Of a DNA stretch of 64,000 nt, positions 45,285-58,115 are shown in pieces. The notes under the pieces are model-generated. The model saw nothing but the letters and a program-made list of their open reading frames with translations. It did not search any database and was not told the DNA's origin. Both the position numbers and the translations under genes were made by a program. The stretch covers positions 1,054,001 through 1,118,000 of the forward strand of contig NZ_CP088930.1 in assembly GCF_027594825.1 (NCBI RefSeq). Reading direction: 5' to 3'. The first letter of the stretch is position 1; the number at the start of each line of letters is the position of its first letter. Source of the stretch: Serratia liquefaciens. GTDB lineage: Bacteria; Pseudomonadota; Gammaproteobacteria; Enterobacterales; Enterobacteriaceae.

Positions 45285-46748
45285 TCACATCCACAAACGC
45301 ATGATCGGCCAGCCGATCAACAACAGCGCGGCGATGTACACCACGCCCAGAATACCGCCCATCCGCCAATAGTCTTTCGACTTCACGTAGCCGCAGCCGT
45401 AGATGATAACCCCAGGACCGGTGGCGTACGGCGTCAGCACGCCCATGATGCCGATCGACAGCACCAGCAGCATCGACAGCTGCTCCATAGGCACGCCCGG
45501 CAAGCCTTTACCGACGGCAAGGATCACCGGCAGCAGGGTTGCGGTGTGCGCCGACAGGCTGGCAAACAGGTAGTGAGCGAAGTAGAACACCAGGACCAGC
45601 GCCACGACCGTCATATCCGGCGAAAATCCGTCCAGATGGGTGCTCATGGTCAATGCGAACCAGTCGATAAAGCCAGACCGCGTCAGGCCGTTGGCCATCA
45701 CCACCAGCGTCGCCAGGTTCACCAGCGTGTTCCAGGCGCTGGAATATTTGGTGATGTCCTTCCACGACACCACGTGCAAGGCCAGCATCAGCGACACCGC
45801 CAACAAACAGACCGTGGTGGCATCCAATATCTTGCCGCCAAACACCCACAGACACAGGCTGAGCAGCACCAGGCCAATCAGCGTGTACTCCTTGCGCGTC
45901 AGCTTGCCCATTTCTCCCAGCGCGCTATTGGCCCAGGAAGCGACTTCGCTGCTGTGCGTGACGCCCGGTTTGTACAGGTAATAGGAAATCAACGGCGCAA
46001 TCACCAGCAGCAGCAGGCCGACCGGCAGGAAGGCCAGGAACCACTGCATCCAGCTGATATGCACGCCGGCGATTTTGCTGACGAACTCGATGCCCAGCAC
46101 GTTAGGCGCGGCGCCGGTGACGAACATCGAGGAGCTGATGCTGGTCCCGACCACCATCATCCACATCAGGTAACCGCCGATGCGCCGTGAGGAGGGATCG
46201 TTGGGGAAGGAGTCAAACAGCGGCGGCAGGTTTTTCACCACCGGGAACACGGTGCCACCGGTACGGGCGGTGTTGGACGGAGTAAAAGGCGCCAGCAGGA
46301 TATCGATGATCACCACCGCATAACCGAGCGTCAGGGTACGCTTGCCCATAAACTTCACCAAAAACAGCGCAATGCGTCGCCCCAGCCCGGTGGCTTCGTA
46401 GCCGAGCGCAAAGATAAATGCGCCGAACACCAGCCAGACGGTGGTGCTGGAGAATCCGGCCAGCCCCCATTTCAGCGCCTCTTTACCGGCCTTGAAGCCC
46501 GGCTCCGCTAATTCCTGCGCCCCGAACAGCACCCAGTTGGCGCTCAGCACGCTGAGGGTCACGGCGATAAAGCTGATCGCCGTCGCCGGGATCGGCTCCA
46601 GGATCATGCCGACAATCATCGCCACAAAAATGGCGAAGTAGCGCCAGGCCTGCGGCGGCATGCCGTCGGGCGTGGGTATCCAGAGCAGGATCGCCAGCAC
46701 CAACAGCGGCGCCAGCGCTTTCCAGATTTTTTCCTTGGTTTCGGACAT
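45285..46748 (-). CDS. citT: CitT, citrate/succinate antiporter (DASS family)
   Basis: 487 residues, about 12-14 membrane helices. It imports citrate in exchange for succinate during fermentation. Features: WIPTPDGMPPQAWRYFAIF near the N-terminus, APFTPSNTARTGGTVFPVV (the SNT motif of DASS carriers) and HTATLLPVILAVGKG, then LTPYATGPGVIIYGCGY. Last gene of the cit cluster, 90 bases after citG. Confidence 0.93.
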   Translation of the reverse strand: MSETKEKIWKALAPLLVLAILLWIPTPDGMPPQAWRYFAIFVAMIVGMILEPIPATAISFIAVTLSVLSANWVLFGAQELAEPGFKAGKEALKWGLAGFSSTTVWLVFGAFIFALGYEATGLGRRIALFLVKFMGKRTLTLGYAVVIIDILLAPFTPSNTARTGGTVFPVVKNLPPLFDSFPNDPSSRRIGGYLMWMMVVGTSISSSMFVTGAAPNVLGIEFVSKIAGVHISWMQWFLAFLPVGLLLLVIAPLISYYLYKPGVTHSSEVASWANSALGEMGKLTRKEYTLIGLVLLSLCLWVFGGKILDATTVCLLAVSLMLALHVVSWKDITKYSSAWNTLVNLATLVVMANGLTRSGFIDWFALTMSTHLDGFSPDMTVVALVLVFYFAHYLFASLSAHTATLLPVILAVGKGLPGVPMEQLSMLLVLSIGIMGVLTPYATGPGVIIYGCGYVKSKDYWRMGGILGVVYIAALLLIGWPIMRLWM

Positions 46749-46838
46749 AAGTTTCTCCTGAAGACGGGTTATTTTTTTGGCTATGCCCTAGGGATTCCAA
46801 GTTGCGGCTTGAAAGGCGGCGGGCTTAGTGGAATTCGG

Positions 46839-47714
46839 TCATTGCGCCAGCAGCCAGGTGACGATCAACAGATCGGCACTGCCGCCTGGGCTGAGATTGC
46901 GGTGAATGCACTCGGCGTCGAACTGCCGCAGGCGCGCTATGCCTTGCTCGCCCAGGGCTCCGCCCCGCGCCAGCAGTTCACTTGCGCGATGCTGCAACCA
47001 GCGCAGGCCTTCGAGACCGCCGCGTGAGGCCACGTTGGTGTCATCGTTGTTGGCCATTAGCCACAGCAGGCTGTCCATCAGCGCCGTTTGCTCATCGCAC
47101 CCGGCGTTCAGCCGTTGCAGGTACAGCGGCAGCGCACCGTTAATCACCCGCTCGAAGCCGGACTCTGCCTCGCCGCGCGCGCCGCTCAGGCCGTGTTGGG
47201 CAAACAACCTTTGGCCGGCGGTCTGCAACGCATTGCGCTGTTGCAGCTCGCGCGCCACCAGCCCGCGACACATCGACGCCACTTCGGCGCACAGCGTGGC
47301 TGCGTCGACAGGCTGCGGCTTCTGGGACAAACGGCCGAAAGCGGTGCACAGCAGGCCGAGGGAAAATACGCTGCCTTTATGGGTGTTGACGCCGCCAGTG
47401 GCCTGGAACATGTGGTTTTCGCAGGCCAGCCCCAGTGGGCGCAGCCTGACCAACTGCTCGGCTGCCGGGCAACGGGCGTCTTCCTGCCCCTGGCGGACAA
47501 AGCGCGGCAGCCAGATGCCGATGGCGCGGGCGCTGCGGTAAAAATGGCCGATGTTCATGTCCCGGTGGGCGCCGTTGTTGTGGCGATCCACCAGCCCCGG
47601 TTTGGGCGTCAGGTTCACTTCGACCAACAGGGCACGGTAGGCGGCATGGGCAAAACCACTGGCCGGCGCCGCTGGGCTACACCGGGCGAGTTCAACGGGG
47701 TGAGAGCGCATCAT
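46839..47714 (-). CDS. citG: CitG, triphosphoribosyl-dephospho-CoA synthase
   Basis: 291 residues. Makes the precursor of the citrate lyase prosthetic group from dephospho-CoA and ATP. Motifs: [22 protein letters not shown] (about 31-52; key part [15 protein letters not shown]), [15 protein letters not shown] and [17 protein letters not shown]. Starts inside the end of citX (overlap 23 bases). Confidence 0.94.
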   Translation of the reverse strand: MMRSHPVELARCSPAAPASGFAHAAYRALLVEVNLTPKPGLVDRHNNGAHRDMNIGHFYRSARAIGIWLPRFVRQGQEDARCPAAEQLVRLRPLGLACENHMFQATGGVNTHKGSVFSLGLLCTAFGRLSQKPQPVDAATLCAEVASMCRGLVARELQQRNALQTAGQRLFAQHGLSGARGEAESGFERVINGALPLYLQRLNAGCDEQTALMDSLLWLMANNDDTNVASRGGLEGLRWLQHRASELLARGGALGEQGIARLRQFDAECIHRNLSPGGSADLLIVTWLLAQ

Positions 47715-48243
47715 TGAGCATCCTTTCCATTTCCTGCAGCAGCTGTTCGCTGCTGTGTCGCCGCTGACGGGCGCAGATTTTGGCCGGCTGGCTGCACAGC
47801 AGGCAGTGGCGTTCCGCCAGCCCCAGATCGCGACGCGATAAAATACGTCCCTCGAGATCCAGCACGTCGATATCCCACAGCCGGCCTATCGGCTGCTGAA
47901 CTTCCAACTGCATGGCGCAGTCTTTCACCCGTTGGGCATCGGCCTGCAGCGCCATAAACCCTTCGCAACCGGTGGAAAGCGCCAGCGTTTCCGCCTGCAG
48001 GCAGTGCCAGTTTTGCTCGCGCCCCATTTGCTGCAGCGCCTGCCAGCCAAGGTTGAAGATATTGCGGGTCAGGGCGCTGTCTTTTACCGCACCCGGCACC
48101 ACCAGCGTCAGCACCAGCAACGTGGAAGCGTGCTGAGCCTGCCACGCCTGCTGCCGCGCCTGGCGGCATTCGCGGCTGGTCAGCAGTTCCGGCAGGCTGA
48201 CGGCGCGGTTGGCAGCCAGTTCAGAAGGGACGCAGGTCATCAC
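47692..48243 (-). CDS. citX: CitX, apo-citrate lyase phosphoribosyl-dephospho-CoA transferase
   Basis: 183 residues. Transfers the prosthetic group onto the acyl carrier CitD. The cluster position and [37 protein letters not shown] identify it. Ends with [16 protein letters not shown]. Overlaps citG by 23 bases; begins 1 base after citF. Confidence 0.92.
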   Translation of the reverse strand: MMTCVPSELAANRAVSLPELLTSRECRQARQQAWQAQHASTLLVLTLVVPGAVKDSALTRNIFNLGWQALQQMGREQNWHCLQAETLALSTGCEGFMALQADAQRVKDCAMQLEVQQPIGRLWDIDVLDLEGRILSRRDLGLAERHCLLCSQPAKICARQRRHSSEQLLQEMERMLNDALSPR

Positions 48244-48244
48244 G

Positions 48245-49750
48245 TTAGTCCGCCACCTGATGCACCACGTCGATCACCGAACCGTCGCGATAACGCACGA
48301 CCGCCACCACTTTGTCGGTGAAGGCGATCGGCTGCGGTTCGCCGGTCAGCAACAGCGCACGCTGACGCAGCCAGTCGATGCCAACCACCGGCAGCCCGGC
48401 CTCTTGCAGCCGCTGCGCCAACTCCGGCCGCGCCGGGTTAACGGCAATACCGTGATCGGTAACCAGAATGTCGATGCTGGAGCCCGGCGTGACGCAGGTG
48501 GTCACCTGCTCGACCAGCGTTGGAATGCGCCCGCGCACCAGCGGTGCGACGATGATCGCCAACCGTGCCGCCGCCGCGGTGTCGCAGTGGCCGCCAGAAG
48601 CCCCGCGCAACACACCGTCGGAACCGGTCAGCACGTTGACGTTGAAACCGGTATCAATTTCCAGCGCGCTCAGCACCACCACGTCAAGCCGGTCGACCGA
48701 CGCGGCCTTCGAACTGAAGTTGGCATACTGATTGGCGCTGATCTCAATGTGGTTGGGATTTCGCGCCAACGACATCGCCGCCGCGCGGTCGAAGCTCTGC
48801 ACGTCCAGCAGGCGAGCAATCAGCCCTTTTTCATGCAGATCCACCATGGTCGAGGTAATGCCGCCGAGGGCGAACCCGGCGCGAACGCCACGCGCGCGCA
48901 TTTTGTCTTCCAGAAAACGCGTCACCGCCAACGACGCCCCACCGGTGCCGGTTTGCAGCGAAAAACCTTCGGTAAAGAAACCGGAACCGGCAATCACTTC
49001 GGCGGCGCGGCGGGCAATCAGCAATTCACGCGGGTTGGAGGTCATGCGGGTGGCGTCGGCACCGATCTTGTCGGCGTCCCCCACCCGCTCGAGTTGAACG
49101 ATCAGATCGACCCGATCCTGCGCCAGGCTGGCCGGATGATGCGGATAAGGCAGGATCGCTTCGGTCAGCAACACCACGGTGCCTGCGGTATCGGCATCCA
49201 CTTTGGCGTAGCCCAGTGAACCGCAGCAGGCTTCGCCGCTGTAGCCGTTGGCATTGCCGAATTCGTCGCAGGCCGGAACCCCGAGGAAGGCGACGTCTAT
49301 CGCCAGTTCACCGGACTCGATCAGGTTGACGCGGCCACCGTGGGAGTGAATTTGTACCGGTTCGGCCAGCAGGCCGCGTGAGATGGCATCCGCCAGCGGA
49401 CCGCGCAGGCCGGAGGTGTAAATGCGGCTCACCACCCCGTTGCGGATATGGCCGACCAGCGGCGCATGGCATTCGCTCAGCGAGCTGGAGGCCAGCGTCA
49501 GGTTGCGGAACCCCATCGCCGCCAGCGTTTCCATCACCTGATTCAGCGCCAGATCGCCGCCGCGAAACGCATGGTGGAAAGAGATGGTCATTCCGTCCTG
49601 CAAACCGCTGCGGCGTACCGCCTGTTCCAGCGTGTCGCAGCGTTTGATATCGCGCGGCTTGCGCGCCTGCAGGTTGGCCTTGGAGGCATCCTGATAGCAG
49701 CGCAGGTCCGCCAGGTTGTTCAGGGTCATCAGTCGTTGTTGGCGTTTCAT
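48245..49750 (-). CDS. citF: CitF, citrate lyase alpha subunit (citrate CoA-transferase)
   Basis: 501 residues. Exchanges acetyl for citryl on the CitD thioester. TISFHHAFRGGDLALNQVM and GLQTGTGGASLAVTRFLEDKMR (key part TGTGGASLAV) are typical. GxSIDILVTDHGIAVNPARPEL occurs near the C-terminus. Overlaps citE by one base. Confidence 0.95.
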   Translation of the reverse strand: MKRQQRLMTLNNLADLRCYQDASKANLQARKPRDIKRCDTLEQAVRRSGLQDGMTISFHHAFRGGDLALNQVMETLAAMGFRNLTLASSSLSECHAPLVGHIRNGVVSRIYTSGLRGPLADAISRGLLAEPVQIHSHGGRVNLIESGELAIDVAFLGVPACDEFGNANGYSGEACCGSLGYAKVDADTAGTVVLLTEAILPYPHHPASLAQDRVDLIVQLERVGDADKIGADATRMTSNPRELLIARRAAEVIAGSGFFTEGFSLQTGTGGASLAVTRFLEDKMRARGVRAGFALGGITSTMVDLHEKGLIARLLDVQSFDRAAAMSLARNPNHIEISANQYANFSSKAASVDRLDVVVLSALEIDTGFNVNVLTGSDGVLRGASGGHCDTAAAARLAIIVAPLVRGRIPTLVEQVTTCVTPGSSIDILVTDHGIAVNPARPELAQRLQEAGLPVVGIDWLRQRALLLTGEPQPIAFTDKVVAVVRYRDGSVIDVVHQVAD

Positions 49751-50670
49751 TATGCTTCCTCTCCGTGCTGAACCGACGCTTCGCGGATGCCGGAAAGCGC
49801 TGCGCGTTGCAATACCAGCCTTGCGCGTTCAATCACCGGGCTGTCGACCATCTTGCCGTTGAGCGACACTACCCCGCGCCCTTCCTGCTCCGCCGCCGCC
49901 GCGGCATCCACCACCCGCTGGGCGTGAGCCACTTCTTTGGCGGTTGGCGCATACAGGTTGTGCAGCAGTTCAATTTGCCGTGGGTTAATCAGGGATTTGC
50001 CGTCGAAGCCAAGCTGTTTGATCAGCGCCGCTTCCTGCAGGAAGCCGGTTTCGTTATTGGCATCGGAATACACGGTGTCGAACGCTTGAATGCCCGCGGC
50101 CCGCGCCGCCTGCAATATCGAACAACGCGCAAACAGCAGCTCAATGCCCTCCGGCGAACGTTCGGTACGCAGGTTGCGCACGTAGTCTTCCGCGCCGAGC
50201 GCGATGCCGATCAAACGCGGTGAGGCATGGGCGATGGCGACCGCCTGGGTGATCCCCGCCGCCGACTCAATCGCCGCCAACAGACCGGTGCTGCCCACCG
50301 GGCGCCCGCAGTCGGCTTCAATGGCGGCAATTTCGCGATCCATATCCACAACGTCCTGCGCGCTGTCGGTTTTCGGTAGGCGCACGATGTCCGCCCCGCC
50401 GCGCACTACCGCCTGCAGATCCGCCAGCCCGTAGGCGGAATCCAGTGCGTTGACGCGCACAATGGTTTCCACTTCCTGATACAGCGGGTGTTGCAACGCG
50501 TGATACACCAGTCGCCGCGCGGCGTCTTTTTCGCGCAGGATCACCGAGTCTTCCAGATCGAACATCAGCGCATCGGCCTGATAGATAAAGGCGTTGCTCA
50601 CCATGGCCGCATTGGCACCGGGCACGAACAGCATGCTGCGGCGCAGACGGTGTTTATTCAGCGTTTTCAT
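49750..50670 (-). CDS. citE: CitE, citrate lyase beta subunit (citryl lyase)
   Basis: 306 residues. Cleaves citryl-thioester to acetyl-thioester and oxaloacetate. [38 protein letters not shown] (metal-binding Glu/Asp) and [14 protein letters not shown] are characteristic. The start at 50670 gives the usual [12 protein letters not shown] and overlaps citD by 17 bases; an upstream extension lies within citD. Confidence 0.94.
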   Translation of the reverse strand: MKTLNKHRLRRSMLFVPGANAAMVSNAFIYQADALMFDLEDSVILREKDAARRLVYHALQHPLYQEVETIVRVNALDSAYGLADLQAVVRGGADIVRLPKTDSAQDVVDMDREIAAIEADCGRPVGSTGLLAAIESAAGITQAVAIAHASPRLIGIALGAEDYVRNLRTERSPEGIELLFARCSILQAARAAGIQAFDTVYSDANNETGFLQEAALIKQLGFDGKSLINPRQIELLHNLYAPTAKEVAHAQRVVDAAAAAEQEGRGVVSLNGKMVDSPVIERARLVLQRAALSGIREASVQHGEEA

Positions 50671-50962
50671 GACGCGTCCCCCATGGTAGTAGGCCATTGT
50701 CGCTGGCGCGCATCAGCGCGGTTTCCAGCCGGGCCCGCAGCACGCAGTCGAGCGCGCCTTTGTCGTCCACCATCACCTGCACCGGCTCCACCTGATAACG
50801 TTGCAATACCTCCAGCAACGTTTGGCGGATGGCTTCGCCGAACTGTTTCTCTACGCTGCTGGCGATCAGCAGATCGTGTTCCGGCCCCTCGGCGGGGGCG
50901 ATGCGCACCATGACATCGCTGGATTCCAGCGTGCCGGCCATTGCTTCTCGGATAATTTTCAT
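50654..50962 (-). CDS. citD: CitD, citrate lyase gamma subunit (acyl carrier)
   Basis: 102 residues. Carries the phosphoribosyl-dephospho-CoA group on a serine: [12 protein letters not shown] places Ser14 at the modification site. [13 protein letters not shown] near the C-terminus is also conserved. Overlaps citC (4 bases) and citE (17 bases). Confidence 0.94.
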   Translation of the reverse strand: MKIIREAMAGTLESSDVMVRIAPAEGPEHDLLIASSVEKQFGEAIRQTLLEVLQRYQVEPVQVMVDDKGALDCVLRARLETALMRASDNGLLPWGTRHENAE

Positions 50963-52032
50963 CTTTCACCTGATTGTGCGGATTCAAAGGGGTGTGCCGC
51001 CGGCTTGGCCCGGCGCTGCGTTTGCAAATCTTGCAGGTAATACAGGGTGTCCGGCGGCACCAGCGGCGCGGCGGCGTGAAAGTCACCGGCGGCCAGCAGC
51101 TTGCGCACCCAGGAGGCGGAGATCGCCGTGCCCTGATATTGCAAACGCTCGATTTCCACCAGCGCTATCGGCGGGCTGGGCAGTGCCGGGGTTTCCAGCC
51201 AATAACGCATGTCACGGTTGTACTTGGCGGTGACCGCGCAGAAAGGCTCGTTGCCGACGAAGCGGTGGGTAATGCCCAACGCGGGCGCCAGATACTGACG
51301 GAAGATCTTCAGATCGATCTCGGTGTAGCAGTCGTCGGCAATGCCTTGATCTTTAATGAAGTAACAGGGGAAGGTGGCGCGTGAAATGACGTATTGCGAC
51401 CCTTCATGCACCGTCAGGTTAGGGATGTCTGCGGTGCCCGCCAGCACCAGCCGCCGCCGGTCTTCGTAGCTGAAGCGCGAGGTATTTTCCTTGACCAAAA
51501 ACAGGTGCAGCCAGTCGCATTGCGCAGCGGCCTGGCGCACCAGGTATTGGTGGCCGCGGGTAAAGGGGTTGGCGTTCATGACGATGCTGCCTATGGTGTT
51601 ACCCTGCCGGCGCTGCCCCGCTAACTGTGCGGCATAGCGTTTCAGCCGGCACGGGCTGTTTTCCATCAGCACCACGATGCCCGGCACCCGGGCGATGGGG
51701 TAGAAACCGCATTGCTGGAACAGCGGCTCATTTTGGATTTTGGTGTAGATAAACAGCTGGGTGTGGTGACGTTCATAAGCCAGATTCACCAGCTCCGTTG
51801 CCAACGTCAGCCCCAAACCTTCGCCGCGCATTTGCGGGCTAATGGCGACGCATTTGATAATATTGTCGGCAATGCCGCCGCAGGCGACCAACTTATCGTT
51901 TTGCGTCACGGTAATAAATATTTCAACCGTGGTGTCAATATTCAGATCGTTACTGCGCAGGAAAGCATTAATCTGCGCGATACTTTTATGATCCGACCTT
52001 TTGACTCGATTAAATAGGGTGTCGCCCAACAT
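50959..52032 (-). CDS. citC: CitC, [citrate (pro-3S)-lyase] ligase
   Basis: 357 residues. Acetylates the prosthetic group thiol of citrate lyase using acetate and ATP, switching it on. The N-terminal third is a GNAT-like domain ([19 protein letters not shown]) and the rest a nucleotidyltransferase with [15 protein letters not shown] (HIGH-like) and [15 protein letters not shown]. First gene of the cit operon, facing citB. Confidence 0.94.
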   Translation of the reverse strand: MLGDTLFNRVKRSDHKSIAQINAFLRSNDLNIDTTVEIFITVTQNDKLVACGGIADNIIKCVAISPQMRGEGLGLTLATELVNLAYERHHTQLFIYTKIQNEPLFQQCGFYPIARVPGIVVLMENSPCRLKRYAAQLAGQRRQGNTIGSIVMNANPFTRGHQYLVRQAAAQCDWLHLFLVKENTSRFSYEDRRRLVLAGTADIPNLTVHEGSQYVISRATFPCYFIKDQGIADDCYTEIDLKIFRQYLAPALGITHRFVGNEPFCAVTAKYNRDMRYWLETPALPSPPIALVEIERLQYQGTAISASWVRKLLAAGDFHAAAPLVPPDTLYYLQDLQTQRRAKPAAHPFESAQSGER

Positions 52033-52363
52033 AACACGCTCTCTGGGTTAACTATTGAATAACAAAATAAATACAAAAAAGAGTGTCGATTAACATTTAT
52101 CACCGGAATTAAAACCTTAAAAACCATGGAGATAAATCCACCAAGGACATCTAATGAAACAATGGTAAACAGAAAAAAATAGCGAATTATTGACCTATTT
52201 CACAAACCCCTTTCGGTTAATAAGTTATTTAATGTTCTTTATTTACTTAATTATTTTTATGGTGTTTATTATTGAGATAATCTTTATTTTACGCGGCAAT
52301 TAACTTACATTTCCGTAGCATATTGATTGCAATCTGCAAGACGACGGGGAGACGGGATTCACT
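52033..52363. promoter_or_regulatory. Divergent cit operon / citB control region
   Basis: 331 bases, strongly AT-rich, with T- and A-runs (GTTATTTAATGTTCTTTATTTACTTAATTATTTTT near 52220-52255, quoted only in part as TTATTTAATG and TTACTTAATTA), as expected for CitB/DpiA binding. TTGAT-TGCA-ATCTG at 52323-52336 resembles an FNR box (8 of 10) but sits only 28 bases before the citB ATG, so it might repress. No convincing CRP site was found. Confidence 0.5.
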
Positions 52364-53050
52364 ATGGAATGGCTGAATATACTGATCGTCGAAGACGAAA
52401 CGCCGCTGGCAGAGATGCACGCGGAATTTATCCGGCAAAACGGCGGCTGCCGGCAAATCTGGTTGGCGGGTACCCTGGCGCAGGCCCGTACCATGGTCGA
52501 GCGCTTCAAGCCGGATCTGATCCTGCTGGACAACTTCCTGCCCGACGGCCAGGGCATTGAGCTGCTGCGCGAACTGACGCTGAGCGGTTATGCCGGCGGT
52601 ATCGTCTTTATCACCGCCGCCAGCGACATGGACACCGTGGCCGAAGCCCTGCGTTACGGGGTGTTCGATTACCTGATCAAACCGCTGGCCTATGATCGGC
52701 TGGCCCACACGCTATTGCGCTTCAGCCAGCGGCACCAGGCGCTGAAGGATAAGGCACGCCTTAACCAGCGCCGCATTGACCAGATGTTCAATACCTACGC
52801 CCGCGGCGAACCTATGGCGACATTGCCGGCAGGCATCGATGAGCTGACGCTGGTTAAAATACGCGGCCTGTTCGAACAGCCCTCGGCCAGCCACACCGCT
52901 GAAAGCGTTGCGCAGGAGATGGGGTTAAGCCGCACCACGGCACGCCGTTATCTGGAGTTTTGTACCGCTGCCCAGCAGCTGCGCGCCGAAATCATTTACG
53001 GCAAGGTAGGCCGTCCACAGCGGATTTACCGGTCTGCTCAGCCAGAATAA
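52364..53050 (+). CDS. citB: CitB/DpiA-type response regulator, without adjacent CitA
   Basis: 228 residues. Receiver domain with acidic pair in ILIVEDETPLAEM, phosphoacceptor Asp56 in LLDNFLPDG, and lysine in YLIKPLAYDRL. The C-terminal helix-turn-helix is in SHTAESVAQEMGLSRTTARRYL (about 178-198). This is the CitB/DcuR/DpiA group that activates citrate fermentation genes. GGGGAGACGGGA precedes the ATG. The expected histidine kinase gene citA/dpiB is missing: lacZ begins 113 bases downstream. Partner must be elsewhere, or the regulator acts alone. Confidence 0.9.
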   Translation: MEWLNILIVEDETPLAEMHAEFIRQNGGCRQIWLAGTLAQARTMVERFKPDLILLDNFLPDGQGIELLRELTLSGYAGGIVFITAASDMDTVAEALRYGVFDYLIKPLAYDRLAHTLLRFSQRHQALKDKARLNQRRIDQMFNTYARGEPMATLPAGIDELTLVKIRGLFEQPSASHTAESVAQEMGLSRTTARRYLEFCTAAQQLRAEIIYGKVGRPQRIYRSAQPE

Positions 53051-53091
53051 GCGGTTATTTGATCGCCCCTGCAAGCTTGAATGTAACCGCT
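53049..53091. promoter_or_regulatory. Inverted repeat between citB and lacZ
   Basis: AAGCGGTTA (53049-53057) and TAACCGCTT (53083-53091) are perfect arms around a 25-base spacer, followed by TACTTTTT. It may be the citB terminator. The right arm lies in GTAACCGCTTTAC, which also resembles half of a LacI/GalR-type operator, so lacZ control is possible. Confidence 0.4.
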
Positions 53092-53130
53092 TTACTTTTT
53101 GGGTTCTCGTCAGCATCTTATTCGGCATGA

Positions 53131-56253
<3,123 letters not shown>

Positions 56254-56277
56254 ATCTGCCAAAACCTCAACGGGTTG

Positions 56278-56309
56278 CGCATTCTGTAAGCAAACAGTCA
56301 CAGAATGCG
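56278..56309. terminator. Hairpin after lacZ
   Basis: CGCATTCTGT and ACAGAATGCG form a perfect 10-bp inverted repeat with a 12-base loop, 25 bases past the lacZ stop. No T-run, so it may stabilise the mRNA or need Rho. Confidence 0.45.
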
Positions 56310-56366
56310 TAATCCGCCTTTGACATGCTGCCAACACCCCGTTATGATTCCGGCCGTTCACACGAT

Positions 56367-56442
56367 TCCTCTGTAGTTCAGTCGGTAGAACGGCGGACTG
56401 TTAATCCGTATGTCACTGGTTCGAGTCCAGTCAGAGGAGCCA
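56367..56442 (+). tRNA. tRNA-Asn (GTT), copy 2
   Basis: 76 bases identical to copy 1 at 7728-7803, anticodon GTT at 56400-56402, CCA encoded. The identity extends to 13 bases upstream and 5 downstream (94 bp in total, 56354-56447). The accessory region begins right after it. Confidence 0.98.
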
Positions 56443-56450
56443 TATTAGAG

Positions 56451-56490
56451 AAGCCCGCTCAGGGAAACCTGAGCGGGCTTTTTGCTTTTA
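56451..56490 (+). terminator. Terminator of tRNA-Asn copy 2
   Basis: AGCCCGCTCAGG-GAAA-CCTGAGCGGGCT forms a perfect stem followed by TTTTTGCTTTT. Confidence 0.9.
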
Positions 56491-56504
56491 CTTTTTCTGA
56501 TCGG

Positions 56505-56525
56505 CGGCTATGAGCGAGGATCGGA
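56505..56525. repeat. Dispersed repeat, copy A
   Basis: CGGCTATGAGCGAGGATCGGA, 19 of 21 bases identical to 60881-60901 and related to 57212-57235. Part of a family found four times between 56.5 and 62.1 kb. Confidence 0.55.
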
Positions 56526-56637
56526 CATTCTGAATACATAGTTTATCTCCTGAAAGTCCAGGAAATCGTCCGCCCCCTTCAGAGTAACATTTTCAATATG
56601 GATAGATAATAACGGCAGGCGTTAAGCCCACCGTAAC

Positions 56638-57042
56638 TCACCGGAAAAAGTCATCCACCGAATCGCTCCACTCATGGCCGGACACAGACCATACCTTGTT
56701 TATCGGGGGAGGAAATCCACTTCTGCAGTACCCATTTTTCCCCACGAAATCGAACGCTCCATGCGGATATCCGTTGATAAGGAGCACGCACTTCTGACTG
56801 TCTTCTGACCAGCCGATTTTAACGTCAGAAGGAATGTGGCCGTCTGAAATATCCTCGACATTGTAGATATACACTGCATCCTGAATCGGGTTTCCTTCAA
56901 CGGACTCATCGAGCGCGTAGAAATACCCAGTATGGCCATCGTCTTCAAATACGGCAGCCAGCATACCCTCAGGAGCCAGGCTTTTTATCACCTGCGCTTC
57001 TCCAACAATGAGCTGAGCCTGTATCGTCACTAAAATCGTCAT
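56638..57042 (-). CDS. DUF2251 family protein
   Basis: 134 residues, soluble. FEDDGHTGYFYALDES, DAVYIYNVEDI, IGWSEDSQKCVLLING and YPHGAFDF are the recurring features of DUF2251 as I recall it; the function of the family is unknown, and its size and scattered occurrence resemble immunity-type proteins. The start at 57042 is chosen because AAGGAG lies 10 bases before it; the longer frame has no ribosome site. It lies just past tRNA-Asn copy 2, pointing toward it. Confidence 0.65.
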   Translation of the reverse strand: MTILVTIQAQLIVGEAQVIKSLAPEGMLAAVFEDDGHTGYFYALDESVEGNPIQDAVYIYNVEDISDGHIPSDVKIGWSEDSQKCVLLINGYPHGAFDFVGKNGYCRSGFPPPINKVWSVSGHEWSDSVDDFFR

Positions 57043-57176
57043 CCCGATTACTCTCCTTTCCCTGGTTGTTTGGTTAGACTGCACTCAAACCGACAAGCAA
57101 TTTACCATAACATCCCTGCGATGAAATAAGCCCGTGACCTGCGCCCACTTTGTTGACACACAATTGCTTTCGAAAG

Positions 57177-57235
57177 GTCTGCTTCTGGCACGCAGCGGAC
57201 GAGCTAACGGTCCGCTGTGAGCGAACAGCGGAAGT
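57177..57235. repeat. Dispersed repeat, copy B, with overlapping hairpins
   Basis: Two adjacent perfect inverted repeats: AGCGGAC-GAGCTAACG-GTCCGCT (57194-57216) and CCGCTGT-GAGCGA-ACAGCGG (57212-57231). The left part (GTCTGCTTCTGGCAC) recurs at 62013, the right part (GTGAGCGA...AGCGGAAGTT) at 60881 and 56505. Not a gene; looks like a decayed mobile or structural intergenic element. Confidence 0.55.
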
Positions 57236-57324
57236 TCGCAGGTGTTTCACATCTGATGAAGGCATTACTTAAAGGATGATGTGGCAGTCAACGGGGAGCA
57301 GGTCAACACGGCCTGGAAGGGAGT

Positions 57325-57557
57325 ATGAGCCGTCGCGGTAACTGTCACGATAACGCGGTTGCAGAAAGCTTTTTCCAGTTACTGAAACGCGAGCGGATAA
57401 AGAAAACATCTACGGAACGCGGGAAGAAGCCCGCAGCGATATTTTTGATTACATCGAAATGTTTTATAACAGTAAGCGTCGGCATGGTTCTAGCGATCAG
57501 ATGTCACCGGCTGAATATGAAAACCAGTATTATCATGGACTGCCCCCATGCCGGTAG
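57325..57557 (+). pseudogene. IS3-family transposase orfB, 3' remnant with frameshift
   Basis: The first 27 codons read MSRRGNCHDNAVAESFFQLL, then KRERIK: the DDE-domain Glu region of IS3-type transposases (the catalytic Glu follows NAVAE). After a frameshift near 57405 the remaining frame continues YGTREEARSDIFDYIEMFYN, then KRRHGSSDQMSP and ENQYY to a TAG at 57555. Only about 75 of 270-300 residues remain and no matching left half or inverted-repeat pair was seen. Inactive. Confidence 0.85.
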
Positions 57558-57716
57558 ACAGATTCTGTCCTCACGACGAGGCCTGCGTCTGATCTTATCT
57601 TTCCAACTCCATCGCTGCTAGCAGAGGAGGACAATCATAACCACTGCTATAAATGATCTTCGAAAGTAACTTCCCCGACTGCTGAGTAGGGACCATTCGG
57701 CTGGATTAGGAGTAGT

Positions 57717-58115
57717 TTAAGAAGCCAAGATCAGAGAAGCCCCCTTAACTGTGGATAAACGCTGCTTCCATACTCTCTGCAAATTAAGCGTCAGTTGTGG
57801 AGCTCGAATCGAATTACAGCGGGTTACCCATGAAGGTGACATTGAGGTTTTGATTTTCATTGTGTGCAGGAGATTATTACGAAGGAGTCGCTTCAGTCGT
57901 AACAGCGCTATATCCCGTTTCTCTTTACTTTCAAAGATCCATACAAACTCCTTGAGCGAATTGAAAAAATCATTGGTAAGACCTTTATTACCGGCAAAGC
58001 CACGGGAACTGATTTTCATGTTAATGAAGCGAACGACATTGCCGAAGTCCTCCAGAACATCGGACTCGCTCAGGCCACGGGTCGCGAATAACAAGGAGTA
58101 GTAACGTTTTTTCAT
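57717..58115 (-). CDS. Unknown protein, downstream member of a coupled pair
   Basis: 132 residues, basic, no signal peptide. Begins MKKRYYSLLFATRGLSES; middle part is helical (NSLKEFVWIFESKEKRDIALL), and the last 45 residues (from about HTMKIKTSMSPSW) look unlike a folded domain and may be a shifted or truncated tail. Its start overlaps the stop of the upstream gene by 4 bases. Lies between the IS3 remnant and the hipBA module. Not recognised. Confidence 0.5.
   Translation of the reverse strand: MKKRYYSLLFATRGLSESDVLEDFGNVVRFINMKISSRGFAGNKGLTNDFFNSLKEFVWIFESKEKRDIALLRLKRLLRNNLLHTMKIKTSMSPSWVTRCNSIRAPQLTLNLQRVWKQRLSTVKGASLILAS

Noticed and set aside
52323..52336. FNR site as sure activator of the cit operon
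   Set aside because: Two mismatches and a location just before the citB start; listed only as a weak resemblance.
57325..57557. Active insertion sequence
   Set aside because: Only the last quarter of orfB remains, with a frameshift and no inverted repeat pair.
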